From Bacillota bacterium (GTDB lineage Bacteria > Bacillota > Clostridia > Lachnospirales > Lachnospiraceae), in the NCBI GenBank assembly GCA_023415595.1, contig JAEZJW010000048.1, positions 1 through 14,375 on the forward strand: a stretch of 14,375 nt of DNA. Direction: 5' to 3'. The notes under the pieces are model-generated. The model was not told the origin of the DNA, did not search any database, and saw nothing but the letters and a program-made list of their open reading frames with translations. Position numbers and translations under genes: made by a program. The stretch's first letter is position 1. Each line of letters starts with the position of its first letter. Shown here piece by piece: positions 1-6,114 of the stretch.

Positions 1-56
1 AGCCCAACCTGGAGACGGTGTTCCTTAATCTGACCGGTCGGGTTCTACGGGATTAA
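1..56 (+). CDS. ABC transporter ATP-binding protein, 3' end only
   Basis: Only the last 17 codons and the TAA stop are inside the window; the frame starts at base 3. The visible tail reads PNLETVFLNLTGRVLRD. A tail of the form 'P-x-L-E-x-V-F-L-x-L-T-G-R-x-L-R-D' is characteristic of the C-terminus of DrrA/NatA-type ATPases that energise ABC-2 exporters. The stop lies 11 bp before the start of the first ABC-2 permease, and the permease's ribosome binding site begins right at the stop, so the two are one operon. Nucleotide-binding motifs are outside the window, so the call rests on the tail and the context. Confidence 0.8.
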   Translation, partial: PNLETVFLNLTGRVLRD

Positions 57-67
57 GGAGGGATACG

Positions 68-1357
68 ATGTTATTAATGATATGGAAAGATGTGAAGAAC
101 ATCCTAAGCGATAAGAAGATTCTTACCGTCATCCTTCTGATGCCCTTCATCCTTATGACTATCCTGGGTTTTTCCCTGAAAAGTGCCTTCACCAATACGG
201 GCAGTGGGATTACAAGTATGGAAATCGTTGTGGTCAAGGAATATGATCATGATGCTGAGCTAACCATGTATCAGGATCTGCTGGATCAGATGGAGATCGG
301 TGATATCGGTACCATTCCGGATCCGGAGCAAATTTTCTTTACTGATTTCCTGGGGAATGCTCAGATTAAGAGGATGATGTCTTATCGGATCGTAACAAGA
401 GAAGAGGCAGAAGCTCTGCTGTCAGAGGATGAAATTCCGGCAGCCATCATACTTCCGGAGAAATTTATATTTAATACCCTGATGAATATTACTTTCTCAA
501 GAAATTTGGTTACGATAGAGCTTCTTAAGAACAGCAACTCTCCGAACTCCTCTTCCATCGTGGAGAAGATCCTCGGGCAGTTCACGAATACACTAAATCG
601 TATGATTACCCGAAGAATGACCCTCCAGCCCTACCTGTTGGAGGAGGAAAAGCGGGAGAACTTACCGCTTAAGGATCTGATTCTTCCCGAACAGGATACT
701 GAGGTTACCCTGACTGTGAAGGAGGTCAACGGGAAAGAATCCTGGAACAGCTTCCAGTATTACGCTGTGGCCATGATGGCAATGTTCACTCTGTATGCGG
801 CGGGCTTCGGAGGCAGGGCATTGATGGATGAGAAGAAAAATTTCACGCTTCAGAGGCTCAAAGTAGCCGGTAAGAAGCTGCAGCTGTCCGTCTTAAGTAA
901 TTTCATCCGGGTATGCCTGATTGTCATCATCCAGAGTATCATCATGATTACTTACTCCTCGATCGTATTGGGCGTAGAGTACGGGGACTTATCCCTGATG
1001 GTGCTACCTGTATTGATGAATGCAATTTCCATCGGATCCCTCGGAATGCTGGTCTCAGTCATTACCCTGGTAAGTAGCTCCTATGCCTTCGCCAATGTAT
1101 TTGAATATGGAATCGTAAACCTGATGGCTCTGGCCGGTGGCAGCTTTATACCGATCCAGATCCTGCCGAAGGCTATGCAAAATTTACATCTCTATTCCAC
1201 AAGCGGAAATGCACTGGACCTGTTTCTGAATGCAATTGCCGGAGAGCCTCTGTCTGCAAGCAGGACGAATTTGATTCATCTGCTGGTTATGAATGCTTTA
1301 TTTGTTGCCGGTGCCTGTATCATATTAAGGGCCAGAAGGAATAAGGAAGGAACGTGA
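68..1357 (+). CDS. ABC-2 type transporter permease (first of a pair)
   Basis: A 429-residue membrane subunit of an ABC exporter. One transmembrane helix lies near the N-terminus (about residues 16-37). It is followed by a roughly 190-residue extracytoplasmic region and then five or six hydrophobic segments (about 228-250, 280-306, 315-350, 355-375 and 403-423). This is the layout of the ABC2_membrane_3 / YhgE-NatB family. The ATG is preceded by a near-perfect AAGGAGGG at 55-62 with five-base spacing, which fixes the start. It follows the ATPase gene closely and precedes a second permease, so the exporter is probably a heterodimer of permeases with one ATPase species. Such systems export drugs, peptides or lipids; nothing visible in the sequence identifies the substrate. 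The gene is complete. Confidence 0.88.
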   Translation: MLLMIWKDVKNILSDKKILTVILLMPFILMTILGFSLKSAFTNTGSGITSMEIVVVKEYDHDAELTMYQDLLDQMEIGDIGTIPDPEQIFFTDFLGNAQIKRMMSYRIVTREEAEALLSEDEIPAAIILPEKFIFNTLMNITFSRNLVTIELLKNSNSPNSSSIVEKILGQFTNTLNRMITRRMTLQPYLLEEEKRENLPLKDLILPEQDTEVTLTVKEVNGKESWNSFQYYAVAMMAMFTLYAAGFGGRALMDEKKNFTLQRLKVAGKKLQLSVLSNFIRVCLIVIIQSIIMITYSSIVLGVEYGDLSLMVLPVLMNAISIGSLGMLVSVITLVSSSYAFANVFEYGIVNLMALAGGSFIPIQILPKAMQNLHLYSTSGNALDLFLNAIAGEPLSASRTNLIHLLVMNALFVAGACIILRARRNKEGT

Positions 1358-1360
1358 GAA

Positions 1361-1463
1361 AAGAATTTTGATAAGATCAAAATTCTTGGGAAGAACTGCG
1401 GAGTTTCGCATCAGTTGGCTCACTCCTTGTTCTTCCAAGTTTTATGAGCCACCTCTTGGCGGC
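1361..1463. repeat. Highly folded intergenic element, possible dispersed repeat
   Basis: The gap between the two permease genes is packed with inverted repeats. (1) AAGAATTTTGAT at 1361-1372 and its exact complement at 1376-1387, with a 3-base loop. (2) CTTGGGAAGAAC at 1385-1396 against GTTCTTCCAAG at 1429-1439, one bulged G, with inner GGAGT/ACTCC. (3) TGGCTCA at 1416-1422 against TGAGCCA at 1445-1451, which encloses the right arm of pair 2 and so competes with it. (4) GCCACC/GGCGGC at 1448-1463, which pairs fully only in the minus-strand transcript through a G-U pair. On the minus strand hairpin 1 is followed by TTTTCTC, like a weak terminator. I recognise no named RNA family. It could be a small dispersed repeat, an mRNA processing or attenuation site, or a minus-strand small RNA. 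Confidence 0.6.
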
Positions 1464-1468
1464 GGAAT

Positions 1469-1472
1469 GGAG
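1469..1472 (+). promoter_or_regulatory. Ribosome binding site deciding the second permease start
   Basis: GGAG at 1469-1472 lies six bases before the ATG at 1479. The longer open frame begins at 1368 inside a 12-bp perfect hairpin with no ribosome binding site. The in-frame ATG at 1467 also lacks one, so 1479 is preferred. Confidence 0.55.
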
Positions 1473-1478
1473 TTTTAT

Positions 1479-2624
1479 ATGATCTCATATATCATTTTTA
1501 AAATAAAGAAGCATAAGGTCATGCTCCCCACTATAATCGTAACCAGTATCCTCACCATGATCTTTATCTATGTCATGGGTTCCGGCTTCAGCCAGCCCTA
1601 TGTTGCAGAGATTGCCATCGTAGATCTGGATCAGACCGAAACAAGTATCGCTATTACCAGGCAGCTGAAGGAATATGAGAATTATTCCTTTACGGAGGAT
1701 GGGTTCGAGCATGCGAAGAAGGATCTGGAAGGGAGCCGAATTGCCGGAATTGTGTTCATTGACAAAGGCTTTGAAGAGAAGCTGGCAGACGGCAAATGCC
1801 TGGTTACCCTATATAAGAACGGGGTCAATGTAGAGACACTGTATCTGCAGAGCAGCCTGCAGCAGTATATCTCGGAGGCAATCAGCGATAACCGTTTCCC
1901 TGCCGATGCAGCCTCCTACCTGCTGGTAAAGGAAGAGGTTCTGCGGGATAAATTCGAAGAGATCAGTTCAGAATATGTTACCTATGAGGTCAACTCAACC
2001 TATTACGAGAAGGATTCTGTCGGATTCAGCATGTACAAATACAACTTCGCCGGCTTCCTGCTGTTCTTCTCCATGTTTACCATCATGTTCGGGATTGGCT
2101 CGATCGTGGAGGAGAAGGAAATCCATGTGTGGCAGCGGCAGATGGTATCACCTCTGAAAACCGGTACGATCCTGTTCGGTGACCTGATCAGTAACTTCGT
2201 AGTAGGTTTGGGTCAGATGACTTTCGTAATATTGTTAAGCAAAACACTCTTCCATATTGAATGGGGTGGATCTACCCTGGCGATTATCTTAATTTTGGGG
2301 GCTTACGTCCTCGCCGGTACTGCCCTTGGTTTATTCGTTTCCTGCTTCGCTAAAACCGAGCAGCAGCTTGGTGCCTTCCTCCCGACTGCCATCGTAGCTA
2401 CTTCCATGATCGGCGGAACGATGTGGCCCAGAGATATTATGAGTAACAAAATCCTGTTGGCAATTTCAGATGTGCTGCCCCAACGCTGGGCAATGAAGGG
2501 GCTTCTGGATGTGATCATGTATAACGGCGGACTAAAGGATGTACTTCAGCCCATACTATATCTTCTAATAATAACGGCAGTTCTGATGCTGCTATCCCTG
2601 CGGCCGTACCGCAGGGTAGCCTAA
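1479..2624 (+). CDS. ABC-2 type transporter permease (second of a pair)
   Basis: A 381-residue membrane subunit from the ATG at 1479. An open frame continues upstream to 1368, but its first 37 codons run through the folded intergenic element and are not protein-like. The true N-terminus (MISYIIFKIKKHKV...) leads straight into the first membrane helix, at about residues 14-36. An extracytoplasmic domain of about 150 residues follows, then helices near YNFAGFLLFF, DLISNFVVGLGQMTF, AIILILGAYVLAG, FLPTAIVATSMIGG and a last one at the C-terminus. The motif GSIVEEKE between helices is typical of ABC-2 permeases. It is paired with the preceding permease and its ATPase. The last codons form a strong hairpin (2591-2620). 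Substrate unknown. Confidence 0.87.
   Translation: MISYIIFKIKKHKVMLPTIIVTSILTMIFIYVMGSGFSQPYVAEIAIVDLDQTETSIAITRQLKEYENYSFTEDGFEHAKKDLEGSRIAGIVFIDKGFEEKLADGKCLVTLYKNGVNVETLYLQSSLQQYISEAISDNRFPADAASYLLVKEEVLRDKFEEISSEYVTYEVNSTYYEKDSVGFSMYKYNFAGFLLFFSMFTIMFGIGSIVEEKEIHVWQRQMVSPLKTGTILFGDLISNFVVGLGQMTFVILLSKTLFHIEWGGSTLAIILILGAYVLAGTALGLFVSCFAKTEQQLGAFLPTAIVATSMIGGTMWPRDIMSNKILLAISDVLPQRWAMKGLLDVIMYNGGLKDVLQPILYLLIITAVLMLLSLRPYRRVA
2591..2620 (+). other. Strong hairpin in the last codons of the permease gene
   Basis: GCTATCCCTGCGG (2591-2603) pairs with CCGCAGGGTAGC (2609-2620): 12 base pairs with one bulged T and a 5-base loop, ending two bases before the TAA stop. No T-run follows, so it is not a classical intrinsic terminator. 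It may protect the mRNA 3' end. Confidence 0.6.
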
Positions 2625-2656
2625 GAATCGACAAGCCGAAAAATGGCCATAACTTA

Positions 2657-2693
2657 AGGACCGATGAGAGTCTGCCATGACTCCATCGGTCCT
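2657..2693. terminator. Hairpin between convergent genes, probable bidirectional terminator
   Basis: AGGACCGATG (2657-2666) is exactly complementary to CATCGGTCCT (2684-2693), with an inner GAGTC/GACTC stem and a TGCCAT loop. It lies between the + strand ABC operon (stop at 2624) and the minus-strand MGMT gene (stop at 2773). There is no strong T-run on either side (ATTAAT on +, TTAAGTTAT on minus), so termination efficiency is uncertain. Confidence 0.55.
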
Positions 2694-2704
2694 ATTAATA
2701 CATG

Positions 2705-2740
2705 ATTCACAAAATGTCTGCGAAGCTGACATTTGTGAAT
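2705..2740. terminator. Second hairpin between convergent genes
   Basis: ATTCACAAAATGTC (2705-2718) pairs with GACATTTGTGAAT (2728-2740) with one bulged A. An inner GC/GC pair closes a GAA loop. It is AT-rich downstream on both strands but has no uninterrupted T-run. It lies 32 bp before the stop of the minus-strand MGMT gene and may terminate that transcript. Its near-perfect symmetry would also fit a dispersed palindromic repeat. Confidence 0.45.
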
Positions 2741-2772
2741 ATCTTTAATAATCGCTTTATCCCTAATCTTAA

Positions 2773-3093
2773 TCAGAATACTAATCTAATTGCATGAAGC
2801 TCCATATCGATGCAGCCGTTCTCCAGAAAGGTGACACCCTCTTCCTCAAGTATCCTCCGCTGATTCTTCTCCCCGCCGAAGATCCCGCCGGGAGCCATGG
2901 TGCCATTGCGGTTGACCACCCTATGGCAGGGAAGGTTACGATCATAGGGTGCGCTGTGCATCGCATACCCAACAAGCTTAGCTGCTCCCGGTCTGCCAAG
3001 CATCTGAGCTATCGTGCCGTAGGTAATGACAGAACCCTGCGGTATCGTCACCACAATATCATATACCTGCTCGAAAAAGCCCTTATTATTCAT
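2773..3093 (-). CDS. MGMT-family (O6-alkylguanine alkyltransferase-like) DNA-binding domain protein
   Basis: A 106-residue protein consisting only of the DNA-binding/active-site domain of O6-alkylguanine-DNA alkyltransferases; it lacks the N-terminal domain of full-length Ogt/MGMT. PCHRVV at residues 55-60 contains the alkyl-acceptor cysteine (C56), so it differs from the alkyltransferase-like (ATL) proteins, which have tryptophan there. IPQGSVITYGTIAQMLGRP (17-35) is the usual helix-turn-helix start, and LEEEG after the Gly-rich loop supplies the conserved glutamate. Aligned without gaps on the PCHR motif, the residue matching the human arginine finger R128 is lysine (K39). The start at 3093 has AAGGA five bases upstream and GGAGG further out; an ATG 18 bp upstream has no good ribosome binding site. 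It probably repairs or senses alkylated DNA; true transferase activity is unproven. Confidence 0.85.
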   Translation of the reverse strand: MNNKGFFEQVYDIVVTIPQGSVITYGTIAQMLGRPGAAKLVGYAMHSAPYDRNLPCHRVVNRNGTMAPGGIFGGEKNQRRILEEEGVTFLENGCIDMELHAIRLVF

Positions 3094-3164
3094 ATCCTTC
3101 CTTACCTCCATCTGAATCAGCTTCCCGGCAGTTCTCGTTCCAATCGGATCTTCTATGGAAGCTT

Positions 3165-3521
3165 TTATTCCGTTGGTTCCTGCTTCCCGGTTTCTTCTAC
3201 AAAAGTATTTTCTTCCGAAATAGTTCCTGCAGAACCAACTTCATTTGTATCACCGGACTCAAGAACCTCCTCCTGCGCCTCCGTAAGCTGATTATCTTCC
3301 TCTTTTTTTGCCTGTGTTCTGTTATACTTATTCAGACTGATCGCCGATACCAGACACAGGATAAAGCCCGCTATCGCAAACACTACGATGGCTGCTCCGA
3401 TCCCCAGCTTATGCTCCGGTTTTACCGTCGCCCAATCTCTGTTCAGGGAATACGCTGTATATAGCAGATAACCTCCTGCGGCAATCCTGATATAGTAAGA
3501 TGTTTTAGGTGATTTATTCAT
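3165..3521 (-). CDS. Small membrane protein of unknown function with acidic C-terminal tail
   Basis: About 118 residues. Two hydrophobic segments are visible: a weak one near the N-terminus (YYIRIAAGGYLLYTAYSL) and a clear one (IGAAIVVFAIAGFILCLVSA). After a short basic stretch (NKYNRTQAKK) comes a tail of about 45 residues rich in Glu, Thr and Gly, likely disordered. I do not recognise a named family. The start is uncertain: the frame opens with GTG at 3548, with further ATGs at 3533 and 3521, and none has an ideally spaced ribosome binding site. MNKSPKTSYY from 3521 looks most like a natural N-terminus, and GGAGA lies about 12 bases upstream of it. It lies between the beta-CASP gene and the MGMT-family gene on the same strand and may be co-transcribed with both. 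Confidence 0.65.
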   Translation of the reverse strand: MNKSPKTSYYIRIAAGGYLLYTAYSLNRDWATVKPEHKLGIGAAIVVFAIAGFILCLVSAISLNKYNRTQAKKEEDNQLTEAQEEVLESGDTNEVGSAGTISEENTFVEETGKQEPTE

Positions 3522-3625
3522 AGGCAGGCTCATCTCTCCGTTTCTCACAGTCCTTTTGGTTTATCTTACCTTCGGCGCTTTAATCGTTACTATTCATTCG
3601 CTTTTACTCTGATGTTTCTATAACA

Positions 3626-5233
3626 TTATCTTTCCCATTTATCACACAGAGAATTTATCTGATCAGCGAATTTTCCGAGATCCTTATTCGCTCCGCCCTT
3701 ATTCTTCTGAATAACAGCCGCAAGGCGCTTTCCTGCATTAACCAGACGATCGAATACAGAATCTGCCTTTCCATGCTCATGCTGTAATTCCTTCTTCTCC
3801 ACAGGAATAGGTCTTCCTTCAAAGATACATACATTCCTCGCAAGATCATAAACAGTTCCGCTATAGGGATCCACAGCCTGATAGCCCAATTCATCACGGA
3901 GATAGGAGGTGAAAATCTCACAGACCTGATCATCCCCATGGACGACAAAGACTCTCTGAGGCTTCTTCTCGAAGGACTTCAGCCAACGAAGCAGCCCATC
4001 CCGGTCCGCGTGACCGCTGATACCGGCTAATTTCTTGATTTCGGCACTGACATTGATCGTCTCACCGAACAGCTTCACCTCTGTGGCACCATCCAAAAGA
4101 TGCCTTCCCAGAGTGCCGACGGACTGGTAGCCGACGAACAGGATCGTACTCTCCGGTCTCCATAGATTATGCTTCAGATGGTGGCGGATTCTTCCCGCAT
4201 CACACATTCCTGATGCAGAGATAATCACCTTAGGCTCATCATCGAAGTTGATTGCCTTGGATTCCTCGGATGTGATAGAGGTCATAAGCCCGGGGAACTT
4301 GATCGGATTGATGCCCTTATTAATCAGCTCCATTGCTTCCTTGTCAAAGTAACCATTCATATTCTTTTCAAAAATCTGTGTGGCTTCAATAGCCAGCGGA
4401 CTGTCCACATAGACCTTAAAGTCACCATGTCCGTGTATCAGACGGTCCTCTTTGATTTTACGTATGAAATACAAGAGCACCTGAGTTCTGCCGATGGCAA
4501 AGGAGGGAATGACCAGATTGCCTCCCCGGTCTAAGGTAGCCTGTATGATTTTGCTCAATTCACTGACGTAATCAGGGACCTCCTCATGATTACGATCCCC
4601 GTAGGTGGATTCCATAATCACGTAATCAGCATCCGTTATATACTGGGGATCCTTGATTAATGGCTGGTTTAGATTACCGATATCTCCTGAAAATACTACC
4701 TTCTTCGTGACACCCTCTTCTGTGATCCAGAGCTCTATACTGGCTGAACCGAGCAGATGTCCGACATCCGTGAATCTTACTTCGATTCCCTCGTACAGAG
4801 TGAAGGTCTTCCCATAATCATGGGGTACGAACAACCGAATGGTATTCAGCGCATCCTCCATATTATAGATCGGAGTAAATTCCTGATCCCCGGAGCGTTT
4901 CCCCTTTCGATTTCGCCATTCAGCTTCTGCCATCTGAATATGGGCACTGTCACGGAGCATGATATCACACAGGGCAGCAGTAGCGCCGGTAGAGTGGATG
5001 GCCCCCCGGAAACCTTCACTGTATAACATCGGAAGCTTTCCGGCATGATCCATATGGGAATGGGTCAGAAGTACGGCATCCATCTGTGCAGAGGGAATCG
5101 GAATCACCTGATTCTCGAAAGCATCCCTTCCCTGTTCCATACCACAATCAATCAGGATATGCTTACCGCATGCCTCCAGATAGAAGCAGCTTCCCGTCAC
5201 CTCATGGGTTGCCCCTAAAAATGTTAAACGCAT
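3626..5233 (-). CDS. MBL-fold beta-CASP ribonuclease-like metallohydrolase
   Basis: A 535-residue zinc-dependent hydrolase of the RNA-processing beta-CASP family (CPSF73/Ysh1-like; bacterial members act as RNases). Metallo-beta-lactamase motifs are intact: D29 (motif 1), HSHMDH at 58-63 (motif 2), GHLLGSAS with H159 (motif 3) and FSGDIG with D184 (motif 4). The beta-CASP part shows MESTYG and ASGMCDAGRIRHHL. The C-terminal RNA-specificity part has GISGHADRDGL and FVVHGD, supplying the last metal-binding histidines. The last ~55 residues are a helical Lys/Glu-rich extension. The start at 5233 has AAAGGAGG seven bases upstream; a longer frame to 5272 runs through this ribosome binding site and is rejected. 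A promoter is seen at 5351-5379. Cytoplasmic RNA maturation or decay is likely; the exact RNA substrate is unknown. Confidence 0.92.
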   Translation of the reverse strand: MRLTFLGATHEVTGSCFYLEACGKHILIDCGMEQGRDAFENQVIPIPSAQMDAVLLTHSHMDHAGKLPMLYSEGFRGAIHSTGATAALCDIMLRDSAHIQMAEAEWRNRKGKRSGDQEFTPIYNMEDALNTIRLFVPHDYGKTFTLYEGIEVRFTDVGHLLGSASIELWITEEGVTKKVVFSGDIGNLNQPLIKDPQYITDADYVIMESTYGDRNHEEVPDYVSELSKIIQATLDRGGNLVIPSFAIGRTQVLLYFIRKIKEDRLIHGHGDFKVYVDSPLAIEATQIFEKNMNGYFDKEAMELINKGINPIKFPGLMTSITSEESKAINFDDEPKVIISASGMCDAGRIRHHLKHNLWRPESTILFVGYQSVGTLGRHLLDGATEVKLFGETINVSAEIKKLAGISGHADRDGLLRWLKSFEKKPQRVFVVHGDDQVCEIFTSYLRDELGYQAVDPYSGTVYDLARNVCIFEGRPIPVEKKELQHEHGKADSVFDRLVNAGKRLAAVIQKNKGGANKDLGKFADQINSLCDKWER

Positions 5234-5350
5234 TATGAAACCTCCTTTGCAGCCTAAACAAGGAACCGGCAAACCGTTTCACTTGTCCTGAATAAAAATA
5301 CAAGGCTATCTTACTGCAAGGCAAAGCCTGCATGTCCTAGCTATGCTTTT

Positions 5351-5379
5351 ATTATAGCATAGATACTTTATTTTGTTAC
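5351..5379 (-). promoter_or_regulatory. Promoter for the beta-CASP gene, overlapped by a dyad
   Basis: On the minus strand: -35 GTAACA (5374-5379), a 17-bp spacer, then TATAAT (5351-5356) preceded by TGC, giving a perfect extended -10. The arms CTATGC/GCATAG (5341-5346 and 5357-5362) flank the -10 as a 6-bp dyad, placed where a repressor could block the start. The predicted leader is about 110 nt. It contains a possible weak stem-loop (5303-5307 with 5325-5329) followed by TGTATTTTTATT, which could end upstream readthrough or act as an attenuator. Confidence 0.65.
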
Positions 5380-5394
5380 ATAATATATCAATTT

Positions 5395-6087
5395 CTAAAC
5401 TATTTCTTCCTGCTGATCCTTCTCTATCATACCATCCTTCAGGCGGATCATCCTTCTTCCATAGCTCGCGGCCTCCTTCGAATGGGTTACCTGTAAAATC
5501 GATATCTTCTTCTCCTCATTTATCCGCTTGAATAATTCCATGATTTCCGTACCGGATTTACTGTCCAGATTACCGGTCGGCTCATCGGCCAATATGATAT
5601 CCGGAGAAGCGATAACGGATCTGGCAATCGCAACCCTTTGCTGCTGACCTCCTGAGAGCTTACTGGGAATCACCCTTCTCTTCTCGGTTAGCCCGACAAT
5701 CTCCAGAATATCCTCCAGCTTCTTCGTGGAGGCGGGTTTCTTACCGTCCATGATCAGTGGAAGGAGAATATTCTCCTCTACAGTCAGGTTCTGCACCAGA
5801 TTATAGAACTGGAATACAAAGCCGATCTGTGTTCTGCGTACTCTGCTCTTCTCCCTGTCCTTCAACTGATTAATATCCTTGTCATGGATGAAGATCTTAC
5901 CCTGATCGGGTGAGTCCAGGGCTCCCAACAGGTATAACAACGTACTCTTACCACAGCCGGAAGCTCCCATGATCGAGATAAATTCCCCTTTCTCTACACA
6001 GAAGCTAATTCCCTTCAGCACCTCCACCAGGCTGTCTCCTTCTCCGAAGGACTTACAAATATTCTCGACACGTATGATCTGTTCCAT
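5395..6087 (-). CDS. ABC transporter ATP-binding protein (MacB/LolD type)
   Basis: A 230-residue ATPase with all motifs intact: Walker A GASGCGKST, Q-loop FVFQFYN, signature LSGGQQQRVAIARS, Walker B IILADEPTGNLDS and the H-loop VTHS. GNLDSKSG and the short length are typical of ATPases that work with FtsX-like permeases (LolD, MacB, BceA families). The start at ATG 6087 has AAAGG eight bases upstream; a GTG two codons earlier would be too close to it. It lies 27 bp downstream of the FtsX-type permease on the same strand, so the two form one operon and one transporter, probably a mechanotransmission-type export or defence pump rather than a classic importer. The substrate cannot be read from the sequence. 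I see no two-component genes beside it. Confidence 0.93.
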   Translation of the reverse strand: MEQIIRVENICKSFGEGDSLVEVLKGISFCVEKGEFISIMGASGCGKSTLLYLLGALDSPDQGKIFIHDKDINQLKDREKSRVRRTQIGFVFQFYNLVQNLTVEENILLPLIMDGKKPASTKKLEDILEIVGLTEKRRVIPSKLSGGQQQRVAIARSVIASPDIILADEPTGNLDSKSGTEIMELFKRINEEKKISILQVTHSKEAASYGRRMIRLKDGMIEKDQQEEIV

Positions 6088-6114
6088 AAGCACTACCTTT
6101 CTGCTGCTACGCAG

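Noticed and set aside
1396..1425. Hammerhead ribozyme or group II intron domain V in the minus strand of the folded element
   Set aside because: CTGATG and GAAAC are present but with no stem II between them, and the cleavage-site strand is not identifiable. The GAGCC...GTTC resemblance to domain V lacks the needed pairing.
1368..1478. N-terminal extension of the second permease by 37 residues
   Set aside because: It begins inside a perfect hairpin, has no ribosome binding site, runs through the folded element and does not look like a membrane-protein N-terminus; ATG 1479 is better.
3094..3180. Upstream extension of the MGMT-family protein
   Set aside because: The frame stays open with protein-like residues (GIKASIEDPIGTRTAGKLIQ), but there is no ATG/GTG/TTG start apart from the poorly placed ATG at 3111, and it runs into the end of the neighbouring gene in a different frame.
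2794..3291. 165-codon open frame on the + strand over the MGMT-family and small membrane protein genes
   Set aside because: Antisense shadow of two genes with better starts, and the MGMT domain is clearly recognisable on the minus strand.
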